From contig JAJEKV010000008.1 of assembly GCA_021234155.1 (NCBI GenBank), forward strand, positions 11,090,740 to 11,154,739: a stretch of 64,000 nt of DNA, given 5' to 3'. Position numbers and translations under genes: made by a program. This DNA is from Isoetes taiwanensis (taxonomy: Eukaryota; Streptophyta; Lycopodiopsida; Isoetales; Isoetaceae). Of the stretch, positions 22,902 to 32,330 are shown in pieces (within the stretch, counting starts at the first letter, position 1; the number at the start of each line of letters is the position of its first letter). The notes under the pieces are model-generated. The model ran no database searches. It had not been told where the DNA came from and saw only the letters and a program-made list of their open reading frames with translations.

Positions 22902-24658
22902 TTAAGATCGTCTGCGCTGACCCAACTTGAGGAATCCAATCTGATTCCGTTTGGGGTCTTGTGCAATGTGTTGGAGAGCAATTCCAAGTGCTCGCATGGT
23001 GTTGAAGAGCTGGTTCAGATCAAACTTGCGTGCCTTGTCTCCGTATTGGGGATTCGCGCATTGCTTCAAATAATCGCACATGTTTGAAACCTCACGGGTT
23101 TGTTCATTGGTACCCATGGTCTCCAAGAAAGAATGCTTGCGTGCAAAATCAGCAAGGTAATAAATAAAGTAGGCTGCCCCTAAGAGGTCAAAGTCTACCT
23201 TTGCATTCACTGTCTTCGTTCCATCTTTGTTTGGACCCCAATACAAATCATCGTGCATGTAAGGATAGGCAAGCCTTTCATTCTCAATTGCCTTTTGGCA
23301 GCGGCATCCATGTTTTTGTATGCCCACCGCTTCACTTCCACAGGCTCGCCTATTAACCGTTCTTCTCCCCGGTCCACATATACCAATATAAAACACGGGG
23401 TCCGTGCAAACCTCTCTCTTTCCCAAATTCAAAATGAAGCAAGACATTGCCAGGGTGCAAGTCCATGTGTAAATGGTGCTCTTTATGAAGCTTAAGCAAG
23501 CCGCTTAAAAATGACATAGTTAGATCACCCACTCTTTGAGCAACATATAACTCTTGCTTTTTTCGTTGCTCAAGCTTATGGACGTCGACCTCGGAAAGTA
23601 GGGTTTATACCCTAGTCTCTTAAATGCATGCCTGGCAAAGTCATTATCTCCATGATTCACAAAAAGAGATGCACAAGAACCCCCATTCCAGTAGGGAAAT
23701 ATCAACCCTGTTCTTACCAACCCGGTTGTACGGCCAATGCAGCGTATGATAGACCCATGTCTAACCCGCATTTGTGATTCCCTCATGTTTTTCATCATGG
23801 CCTTTACTATATCACATCGGGCCCGGCCGTACCTAACCGCACGTCATCATTCTGAAATTTAACACAATAGGGTTCGTCTTTAAGAAAACTAGAACCCGTG
23901 ATATTGCATTTGAATACCGTTCCATATGTTCCCCGAACCAATTCTGGTCTTGTTGATTATTTGAGAGTAATCCACCATTGCAAACCATATAGTCTTGGCA
24001 TCGCCCTTTTTCTTGCTTCCCACTCTTTTATCGGTTTCACCAGGACGCTTGGCTCTAATAGTCTGTGCCAACACTTTCTTAACTAGGTGGGGGGGTTGAT
24101 GGGTTTCCTTTCTAAGCTTTCGATTGGTCCAAGCTGTGTTCCATTCCACAGCCTTATCTTTCAAAGACTCTCTCAAGCGCGGACTAGTTAGATTTGCTCT
24201 TTGCATGTATCATGTTTCGGTTATGCGGGATACATTGCCATCTATCCAAGCATACCTTTCAGAATCAATCTTTTCGGGTTCTAGGTCTATCATTCGAGGC
24301 CCAAAAGCTCTTCAAAGCATCTCGCATGAGACACGAGTGGAAGTCTAGCCATCCTTCTTACATTTGTGGTAATCAACTCTAACTCAGATGGGGTGGCAGC
24401 ACAGATTCGCTCACAAAGCCAATTCATTAAAGCAGGTCTTAGGTTGGACCATGGTTGTTGGGGTCTTGATCTTTTCCTTTGCATCTTAGTAGAGGGCTCG
24501 GCCTCTACATTGATGTGGGGCTCTGCTTCTACCCTAGGTCCTTCTCTAGGGCTCATGTGAGGCTCTGCTACTTGTAGTCTAAGCCCGTCTAACTCTTGTG
24601 GATTCATAACAACTTTAGAAGAAACTGTGTATAGATAGCGATATGCCAACTGTAGCAA
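22902..24658 (-). pseudogene. Protein-kinase-like gene carried by the hAT, frameshifted
   Basis: Minus-strand blocks follow kinase subdomain order. They are a glycine-loop region (TRIGSG, then in the next frame GTYGTVFKC, about 23,935); a beta-3-like strand with Lys (EPYCVKFQND); a helix-C-like stretch (MMKNMRESQM) and hinge-like IFPYWNGGS; and the catalytic loop HMDLHPGNVLL (about 23,437-23,470). HxDxxxxN is present; the DFG position reads DRG. A helix-F-like FDLLGAAYFIYYLAD and a C-terminal tail to 22,902 complete it. Upstream is an Arg/Glu-rich region (EKMQRKRSRPQQ-type). Frameshifts at about 23,935, 23,420 and 23,290 break it. It is not one of the plant receptor-kinase types I recognise, and its closest relatives are unknown. 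Confidence 0.65.
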
Positions 24659-25330
24659 AGCAGCATCAACACCTAAGAGTCTGAGAAAAAAAAAACCGAC
24701 TTTAGTGAATGTTAATAAGCCTTGAAATGGTTCATTAAGATTTTAGTAAACTACTAAGTTTCAAGCTTGACAGTTTTAGGCACTCTACTCAGTTCCAAGT
24801 TGAGGGTTATAGGCACTCTATAGTTTATCTAATCGAGTTTGGCCAGATTCAGGTTATATGCAATGCATTTTTCTCATTCTCTTCCACAAGTTTAACTTAT
24901 GATCTGATCCAGCTACTGACTCCATTGGGAAACTCCCTCACAGAGGTTGGCAGTCAACTCAACATATTGCATAAGACCACCTATCGAAGTCACGAATATT
25001 TAATGAAATATCGCCACTCCCTATATTAGTGTTGGACTTTTCGTCAACAACAATCGAGAAAATAGGGTATATCTCATTAAATATTCTTTCGACCGACCTT
25101 CCATAAGAGTACAACACCCACCCTTTAGCAACCGCGTGGGACCGGAAACCAACAAGCGGCGGGAGAGGGCTATACATCTAAATGGGAGGTTGACCCTAGC
25201 AATCCTCAACATCAGCAATGACACCCACCATCGACATGGCACAATTAAATGTGGCACGCCGTGGGGCAAGGGTCTTTGCCTCGACCAAGGATCACTCAGA
25301 ACTTCTAACCTAGCCAAGCATCACTCTCTA
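24659..25330 (-). other. Possible N-terminal coding remains upstream of the kinase-like gene
   Basis: Minus-strand pieces (LVGFRSHAVAKGWVLYSYGR, then IFNEIYPIFSIVVDEKSNTN) read as ordinary protein and could be 5' exons of the kinase-like gene, but no domain is recognised and frames differ. Confidence 0.3.
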
Positions 25331-26109
25331 CCCTAACTACTCTTGTTGTCGATGAAAGGGTAGGCAACCAAAATTTTTTCTTATTTTTATTTCTATTTCA
25401 TTATTTTTTTCCTTTATTTCTATTGCATTTTTTATTTTTTTTTTTTTTTTTTTCTTAAAAAATCAGCCTGATTCAACCATAGGTCGAGGCGCCGCCATCG
25501 CCACGCCCCCTCAATGGAGGGGGGCAAATGGGCAAGGGCCTCACTATGGAGGAACCCTAGACCTACAATTAAAAACAACGGAAAACTACCTAGGTTTGGC
25601 TAAAAACTAAGGGAAAATGAAAAAAAAAAAAGGCAAAGGGGCACGGGTTGTGGAGCGGTGGCGGTGGTTTACCTTGTTCTTGAGAAATAACGTAAACGCC
25701 TCGAAATATATATAGAAAACTTCGGCGTAGCGAAAAAACTGCGCCTTTACGCTGAACCGCCCTTCGCCGTAAAGTTTAAACGTAAAAAGAATGCTTACCT
25801 TGAACAAAAAAAGTTTCGCGTAGCGTTTAACCTTTATACTTCGCTACGCGAAAGAGTTTCGCGCGAAGTTTAACATTAAGGCTTTAAACTACGCCGAAGC
25901 CGGCGAGGGGATTGGCGTGGTTTAAAAACTTAGACTTAAACTACGCTGAAAAGAAAGTTCGGCGTAAAGTTTAAACGGAAGTTTTTAAACAAACTTTTTT
26001 TCCTACCGGCGGTATTAAATACAAAAAATACGTATTTTTCCCAAAAATACGTATTTTTGCACTTTATACGTCTGAAAAAATAGTTTCATACGTACAGAAC
26101 CTATCCCTG
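25331..26109. repeat. hAT right subterminal region with poly(T) tract
   Basis: A T-rich tract (25,370-25,455) is followed by CG-containing repeats from 25,690: TTTCGCGTAGCG, TACGCGAAAG, GTTTAAAC and ACGTATTTTT. These mirror the left end. The inverted terminus GAACCTATCCCTG ends at 26,109. Confidence 0.7.
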
Positions 26110-26117
26110 CCCGAGAA

Positions 26118-28470
26118 TCTTGGGTATGACTCATATATTTTCCCAAGTGGCTTCATCATGATCGGATGACGACCGGGTTTGTTAGGGTGGTGAAAACCGG
26201 TTCGCACACATTTTTCCTGTCCCCATACAAATTCAAATCTGTCCCTCAAATTTGGACATAGTACTTGCAGCACATCTTCCACATTGGAGAGTTGCATTGA
26301 TGACCATATACCAACACAACACTTCTGTAACAAAGTCTTCAAGAAGAACACCGCTCGGTGCGAATATCACTTTCTTTACGCTAGTGTATGTCATTGTCAA
26401 TCCCGCTTCCAAGCGTATGTGTTCATTTGCACCAAATGTTTTTACCAACACACCATTTAAATCCAAGACAATGAGTTTATCTTTGGTGGCAAATCAATAT
26501 TTAGTACGTTGGAACATCCCGAATACCTACACAACAGGAATTACTACATGAATAAATAGATGAAGATGAAAAAGAAAAATGGGTTGAATGTGGAAACCTT
26601 TTCGTATCAGCCAGGATTCTCCGACCTAATGAGAATGAACTGGTAATCCCTACAAATGAATGCAACAAAAGAAAATCAATAATATTCAATGTTTTAATCA
26701 ACACTAAGTTGTGGCCTTCTTGCCCAACAATGCCCATACCCCTTTCCGGGGTTAGTAATGGCGGCAATCACTTGTTGAAGATCGGGCTCACCCGAAACTT
26801 GAGGGCCCGATTCTCGCATTTTCTTTGAACACACTTCGATATGTGTGGTGTCATGATTGAGGCGCTTCCTGCATCTTTTGCATAGCTACTTCTTGTTCTC
26901 TTTCTTGTAGGCTTTGAACAACTACTTTGCTATCCTCCGGCTTACCCCTCTTTGTTCTTACGCCCTTTCCTTTACGCAAATATTCAGCCAAGTTGCCCTC
27001 ATCCGATGGAATTACTCCCTCAACTTCCTTAGGTGCTTGTGTGTACAATCGGTTACGTTGTTTTTTCCATAACCGGTCTTTGTGTTTACAACGGTCTTTG
27101 TGTTTACAGCTTCTTCTATAGCTTCTTGGACGGACTTCTTGGGTGGTGGTGGTTCCTGTTGTTGCAATCAAATCGATCACAATTGATCGTACTCCTATAG
27201 GACTTTTGCGGTGTTGTGCATCTTCAAATGGCACCATTGTCCTTCTTTGAACCCTCAAGCGGTGAGACCTCAATTGCGGTGACGGATTAACACATCCTTT
27301 TTGGTGTACTATTTGAAGCACCCGCAACATGGCCAAAACCTAGCTCGTCAAATACACCCTCGGCACCTTTCCGGGCAACCATGAATACATTGTCCTCCTC
27401 TCAACAATGAACAACAAGCTATATGATACTCATGTTGGCAATTCATTGCTAAACTTAACTTTTGTAAGCTTTAGTGAATTCGGACCACATCTTAGAACAT
27501 GTATAAAATGAATCTTCCACTAGCAACTTATCTCGTATAATAGTAGAGATGCTAAATGTTGCGGGAGTATCCATTTTCAGCTTCCACAAATTGTTTATGT
27601 AGAAATGCGAGAAGTCTCGTTCTTCTTCGAGAACTTTTAACTCCTCCTCAAGTTTGAGTTTACGTTTGACCCGCTCATTAACGGATGTAGGGTTCATTGC
27701 TTTTTGTACCTTGTTCTGTGCCAAGTTTCCATCCGGACGGTCCGCTCCAAATCTTTAATTTTCGCCTCCAACTCACATGTTGGATTAAGCTTGAACTCCT
27801 CCTGTTTTGTAGCCAAATCATTTGTGGCTGTCTTAAAACTGTTTTCAGCCTCTTCCAACATCATTTTCTCGTAATTCAGAGGCCTTCTCATTGCCTTTCA
27901 GCTCACTTCCCTCTTGCTTCAGATTCTTTGTGATAAGTAAAACTGATTTTCCAATCTCTGTCTTTGCATTCTCTAAGGTTTTTATCTTTTCATCACATGC
28001 ACCGACCTCATTTGATCCATTTTGCCACCTTTGGCTTTGCCTTCATTTCAGTTTTCCTAACATGTGCTACAACATACGCCTCTGTTTTTTACTTGTCTAT
28101 TGTTGTGGTATCTTTGACATTGCACGACAAATGCAGCCCGATTTACTTTGTGTTCCTCGAGGTGCAAGTATTGATCTAGTGCAATTTTCAAACGCAAAAG
28201 CAAGGGCCAGTTGCTTTCTTACTTCTTTGTTGTGACAATTCTTGTAGATTTTTCGGCAGAGTGTTTCCAACTTCTCTTGAAGATGCTCCTTTGCACAGTG
28301 CCATTTTATCTTTCCCTTGTTCAATTTCTTTGTCCAAACAGAATCCCAATCTCGATCCGTGACATTATTTTCCAACCAAGCTTCTTCCTCGTGGGGCTTC
28401 ACCCCCGAATTGCACAGACCTCTGATGGTGTGAAAATCATCCGCGCTCCATGCCTCCATCGTCAACAGTG
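26118..28470 (-). pseudogene. Coiled-coil plus FCP1-type phosphatase gene, 5' part
   Basis: Minus strand from MEAWSADDFHTIRGLCNSG (28,467). The N-terminal domain (DRDWDSVWTKKLNKGKIKW, ETLCRKIYKNCHNKEVRKQL) matches the start of the gene at 61.2 kb. Two coiled-coil segments follow (27,890-27,694 and 27,724-27,455: LEEELKVLEEERDFSHFYIN), then a Lys/Arg-rich linker (27,336-26,851) and the FCP1 fold. The fold shows VLDLNGVLVKTF (nucleophile Asp, 26,470), VGIWSSMQLSNVEDVL, FEFVWGQEKCVRTG and MKPLGKIYESYPRFSG, ending at the hAT TSD. A frameshift lies near 26,330 and another near 28,200; WFATKD has a TGA for Trp. The C-terminal exon is at 15,160-15,490. Probably an accessory phosphatase of the Sola-like element. 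Confidence 0.7.
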
Positions 28471-28647
28471 AAACACTGATCTGAGTTTTCGCGCCCAGGG
28501 GAAAAGGAGGGAGAAGGGCGTGACGGCTTCGACGTCCGCGAGTTTCAGCACTTAAAGTGCTTAAACGCTTCGCCAAAAGTTGTACCCCACTAGCGATTTT
28601 ACACCCATTTTATATTCGTTATTTTCTATAGTTACTTTTGATTCTAG

Positions 28648-29700
28648 TCATTGTGTTCATGTGGTCCTCCGATGAAGCATCTGGCTCACATAGTGCATTT
28701 GTTGGTGAGGATGTGATACACAAAACCATTATGGATTTTTTTCCAACAAATGAACAAACTAGTGGTGACGAAAATAACAATTCTGAGCATATGGGTAATG
28801 TGGACGGTGAGGCATATAAGGAAAAGACCACATATCTTCATGATGAAGCAAGCAAACCATTGTTCCCTAATGCCCGTGTTTCTCGCCTTACAACATGTAT
28901 GTTGATTCTAAATCTCCAACACAAAGTTGGTTGGAGCAACAACAGTGTGTCCGAACTTTTCAGGTATGTATAGGCAAGTTATTCTTTTGTTTCGTGTGGA
29001 TGTGGAAATTACAGAAGTATGACTATTTGATATTTTTATAGCTTGTTTGATAAGATATTACCAGATGGGCACTGTCTTCCAAAATCTAGGCGGGAAGCTA
29101 GAGAATTATTACGTTCTTTTGGCCTGGAGTATAACATCGTGCATGCATGCATTAATGATTGCGCGTTATTTTGCAAAGAATATGCAACTCAGGAATCATG
29201 TCCAAAATGCAAGGACGCACGATATGAAGAAGGTAGAAAAGCAAAGGTGGCACGAAAGGTACTACGTCACTTGCAGGATGGTGGTGGTAGTCGTGAGGGT
29301 GTTGTGGGTGTCGTTAATGATGTTGATAATGACCCAAAGTTGCATGATGCAGAAGATGAAGAACTGGCATATATTGACATCAACATTGAAGAGGAGGGTG
29401 CTTATTTGGGAGAAGATTTGCTTGAGGATGATATTAATGACCATGTTCATTTAGAGTCATCATTGGCACTTACACAAAGAGAGGAAGTTGATAAAGAAGC
29501 AACTTATGTGCTTCGATCTCTCATTAAATTCGCCAATCCACATTCTTGATCATGATGAGGATTATGTTGAAGACGAAGAGATTACTGGACATGTACATGA
29601 TCATTTTGAAGCAATTAGAGGTTTGGCTCTTCGTCTATATCTAGATGATGATGAGGTGGAGGACATTGAGCATGATCTAAGTGAACAAATTGATGTCTGA
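28648..29700 (+). pseudogene. CACTA TNP2-like transposase, N-terminal part only
   Basis: Exon 28,648-28,963 encodes LFPNARVSRLTTCMLILNLQ followed by HKVGWSNNSVSELF. After a 78-bp intron (GT/AG, 28,964-29,041), exon three begins SLFDKILPDGHCLPKSRREA, then GLEYNIVHACINDCALFCKE and CPKCKDARYEE. These are the diagnostic start of the plant TNP2/Transposase_21 domain. At ARKVLRHL, where the catalytic part should begin, the sequence jumps to Gly/Asp/Glu-rich text (EEGAYLGEDLLEDDIND). The second acidic ORF ends at 29,700. Full TNP2 proteins exceed 700 residues and the catalytic region is absent. The gene is read with a probable first exon at 9,886. Confidence 0.8.
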
Positions 29701-30256
29701 TATGATTAACTAATATTTTTAATCTTATTACTATATAACTACTATGGTATAGATCATTTCATATTGAGCATTGTTTTGTCTTCCTGATCACTTTTCTTAT
29801 TCATATTGCTAAGTACCCTTCACCGTTATCTTCTCCTTCAACGGACTAGTGTTTGCATATCCACATCATTCTTGGATTCTTCGAAGGGATATCCCTTGGT
29901 GCAATACTATATCTCTAATGATGTATAAAAGTATTAGGCAAATGTTTTAGTGACTTAGCTATAACATTGTTTAAATTTTGTTGCAACAACCCCCTCAAAT
30001 TGCAATATAAAGTTGAAAAATGCTCCTCAAAATTCCGTCGAAATATTAGATGAAATTTTGGATTACATTTTGTCATAAGCCTTAAGAAAATGTTGCCACA
30101 ACTTTGGTATAATATTGTTCAGAAGTTGTTGCAATAATCTACTTAAGTTGCGCTAAAAGGTTGACAAAAAAGATATCATTTTTTTGACGAAATATTTGAC
30201 GCTATGCATTAGGCACAATTTTGACACAACATAAGCACTTTGTGTCAAGATAGTAG
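29701..30256. other. CACTA right subterminal region
   Basis: AT-rich with no gene. From about 30,100 it carries TTGACAAAA, TTTTTGACGAAATATTTGACGC, TTTGACACAA and related words like those at the left end. Confidence 0.55.
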
Positions 30257-30335
30257 CATTTGACACAAAGATGTCACTAGACCTATGGCTTGTCACAAGG
30301 GTTGACACCATACCCCCCATCCTCTTGTAGTGACA

Positions 30336-30660
30336 CCAACCAAGCTACGCACAGATGCAAGGCTTGCTGCCACAAGAGCGGCCAAGCACCAGGATACACA
30401 TGAAGAAGCAACTGCTGGCTAGTCAATCTCACCTAAAACAGAGCCCTGACCCAATCCCAGGCAGCCTACAAGTGACGGCATAAAACCAGACAATGCTCCA
30501 CAGTCTCACGATGAAGGCCACAACAAGGGCAGAGAGGGCTCACACCCGGCCTAAACTTGACCCCTTTGGGTTTGCTAAAGCATAACTCACAAGAATGGGA
30601 GCTGATACATTTTTGTATATTTTTCATGTGAAGCATGACTGTCATATATGAGAAACTCCT
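30336..30660 (-). pseudogene. LINE zinc-binding (zf-RVT) fragment, right piece
   Basis: Minus strand: SCELCFSKPKGVKFRPGVSP, then CPCCGLHRETVEHCLVLC, the Cys/His pattern C-x2-C ... C-x2-C-x3-E-x2-x-H-x4-C of the zf-RVT domain at the end of plant LINE reverse transcriptases. It continues across the CACTA insertion into 634-296. Frameshifted and 5'-truncated. Confidence 0.75.
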
Positions 30661-30689
30661 AGAAAGGGTTTGGCTAGTTTTTTTTATGC

Positions 30690-31334
30690 TTGATTTTACA
30701 TGATTTTTTTTGTGAGCCTTCAAAATGCCCTTTAATGGTCCATCACGGGACAGGTCTAGTGTTAAAGCCTAAATGTAGAGAATTTTTGAAGGCAGCTATG
30801 ATAGATTTTGATATAGCAACTTGGTCTTCCATGAACTATGTTAATGTCAATGAAGTTGTTGATGGAATAGCATCAGAACTCAAACATGACTTTGTGTTTG
30901 TGTGGGACTAGTCTCATTTCATCGAGATGCCTTTCAAGAGGCCAATTAGATGTGACAAACCATTATACATGAAACCATTGTCTAATATTTTTAGTGAATA
31001 TCCACAATATGAGGGAAAGTTCATATTGTTGGATGATAGTATTCAGAAAACATTTGCTTCTCCACCTTTCACATCTCTTTTAGTGCCTGAGTTCAATTTG
31101 GATGTAGATGATTATGTATTGAAACAGGTCCTGCCAGTGATTGAGGATGTAGCACGTGTTGATGATTTCTCTTTCATTCTTAAGCCACATTGTAGACCAG
31201 AGCAGTACACAAAGGAGGCACTCAAGATTTTGGAAACCACTGGGAGAGGAGACAACTGGATTGGTGAAGGCCTATTGCAATGGTCAGCTGCAGTGGTTAA
31301 GGGAAACCTTTCAAAATTCAGGTTACAGGGATAG
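30690..31334 (+). pseudogene. FCP1-like phosphatase fragment, copy 1
   Basis: Reads LKPKCREFLKAAMIDFDIAT, WSSMNYVNVNEVVDGIASEL, HDFVFVWD, a TAG at 30,909-30,911 (for the usual Gln), then SHFIEMPFKRPIRCDKPLYM, SNIFSEYPQYEGKFILLDDS and LLVPEFNLDVDDYVLKQVLP. The WSS and LLDDS motifs and their spacing match the FCP1/NIF HAD fold and the phosphatase gene of the Sola-like element. The nucleophile motif DxNG upstream is missing. It is not full length and has a stop. Confidence 0.75.
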
Positions 31335-31734
31335 ATTTCAGGAATTGATATGATTACCATGTTCACTACAGGTTTTCAAACTTCAGGACACAGGTTTAGA
31401 TGAATTCAGATCTACTTACATGTTTGCAGTGATACTTACTATATGTCGATATAGTGATATAGGGTTTACAGAGGCAGATATGCCACTGATACAGTGCTAG
31501 GCAGATATGCCTTACTACATTGATAGCTTGATATGTAATTCAGGCAGCTAAATGCCACAATTTTGTAAATTTCATTCTCAATACCAAATCAGGTTATAAG
31601 TGCCTTGCATTGCTTTCCATTGATTTCATTTCTTTCCATTGTTCTGTATATAGTTAAACTATGAACAGTATATGAATCAATACCAAATGAATAGTATTTT
31701 ACTCAATACCAAATGAACAGTAACTTTAGGCCAA

Positions 31735-32330
31735 GTTTGGGAGGCTACATATAATTTGTTGGCATGTATCTTCAGCCATAATATACAAGCTAGAATCCTC
31801 TTCATCTACAGTCATGTCAAAGTTATCTAATCTCATAAGGTTGTTGTACACACTAGCTACAGGCTGGTCATCCAATAGTACAAATTTGAGTCCAGACCTA
31901 CCTGTTTATAGTAATGTCCTGAGACAATAACAGATTCAACTCCAAATACATTTCTCCATCCATCCACATAATCTTCAAGTAAAGTGTTCTTTGCTTCTAT
32001 GCACTTCAATACATAAAAATCTACCCCCTCCTCATGACCTTATTCTGCATTGATAGCAAAGTTATCTCCCACCTCACTCATAGAACTAGCTATGTCATAG
32101 TCTTCCTCATCATCCTCTTCTTCATGCTCATTTTTTATCTGCAAGTCCTCATTAGTAGCATCAATTGTTGCTTTATGCTCCTTCAGCTTTAGTTTAGTAT
32201 TTTCCTAACCATCAATACGAGACTTGGTGCTGTGTGAATCCCATTTAAATTGAACACAATTTTCACAGAAGCATGAGAGCAGTCTATAGGCTACCTTCTA
32301 GCGTTGAATTCCTTACGCTCAGTATCAAAC
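31735..32330 (-). pseudogene. Sola-like element protein, C-terminal relic, copy 1
   Basis: Minus strand: CSCFCENCVQFKWDSHSTKS (compare CLSCFCSFCMDHNWDSC at 12.85 kb), an acidic linker NEHEEEDDEEDYDIASS, SEVGDNFAINAE, a stop, then EGVDFYVLKCIEAKNTLLED and DGWRNVFGVESVIVSGHYY (compare DGWGQKFGVHEVILSGLYY at 13.1 kb). It is convergent with the FCP1-like fragment, exactly as in the intact element at 10.3-28.6 kb. Confidence 0.7.

Larger units (their letters stand above)
15499..26109. mobile_element. hAT transposon, 10.6 kb, with 8-bp TSD and cargo genes
   Basis: Ends are CAGGGATAGGTTC and its exact inverted copy GAACCTATCCCTG, flanked by CCCGAGAA at 15,491-15,498 and 26,110-26,117. The 8-bp TSD and CAGGG terminus are hAT hallmarks. 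It splits the FCP1-like exon so cleanly that the reading frame (PRFSG then KTLLLDD) is recovered across the site. It encodes a broken hAT transposase (+, 16.3-18.9 kb), a series of hairpins (19.1-21 kb), and on the minus strand a RING-like and a kinase-like gene (21.2-25.3 kb). At 10.6 kb it is large for a hAT, which fits cargo capture. Confidence 0.92.
10296..28606. mobile_element. Sola-like terminal-inverted-repeat element with an FCP1 phosphatase gene (7.7 kb before the hAT insertion)
   Basis: The left end reads GGGTGCAAAATCGGTACTGG. The right end, reverse-complemented, reads GGGTGTAAAATCGCTAGTGG. These are matching termini with three differences in 20. Both are flanked by ATTT (10,292-10,295 and 28,607-28,610), a plausible 4-bp TSD. 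Inside, plus-strand genes (DDD protein-like at 11.4-13.3 kb, acidic protein at 13.85 kb) face a minus-strand gene (FCP1-type phosphatase, 28.5 to 15.2 kb). Subtracting the hAT leaves about 7,690 bp. The convergent order recurs in truncated copies at 30.7-32.3 and 34.8-36.3 kb. Sola transposons also have 4-bp TSDs and a DDD triad, so I suggest that superfamily, but the assignment needs a search. Confidence 0.6.
635..30332. mobile_element. CACTA (En/Spm) transposon, 29.7 kb with nested insertions
   Basis: The left end reads CATTACAAGAG (one transition from CACTACAAGAG) and the right end, reverse-complemented, reads CACTACAAGAGGATGGGG. Both are flanked by ACA (632-634 and 30,333-30,335), a 3-bp TSD as expected for CACTA elements. 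The two flanks are halves of one LINE. Subterminal DNA at both ends is rich in TTGTCACAA and TTTGACACAAA-type motifs. Inside are a TNP2-like gene (9,886 to 29,700) with its catalytic core deleted, captured ABCC and nuclear-protein gene fragments, and an 18.3-kb nested element. Removing that insertion leaves about 11.4 kb. The element must have been non-autonomous since the TNP2 deletion. Confidence 0.85.

Noticed and set aside
21194-24658. One single kinase-RING fusion gene
   Set aside because: A stop at 22,902, a 265-bp AT-rich spacer and a fresh MSEQP start argue for two separate genes, though a fusion before decay cannot be excluded.
635-30332. Helitron as the agent of host-gene capture
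   Set aside because: The CACTA termini and TSD explain the borders; no CTRR/hairpin Helitron end was noticed around the captured fragments.
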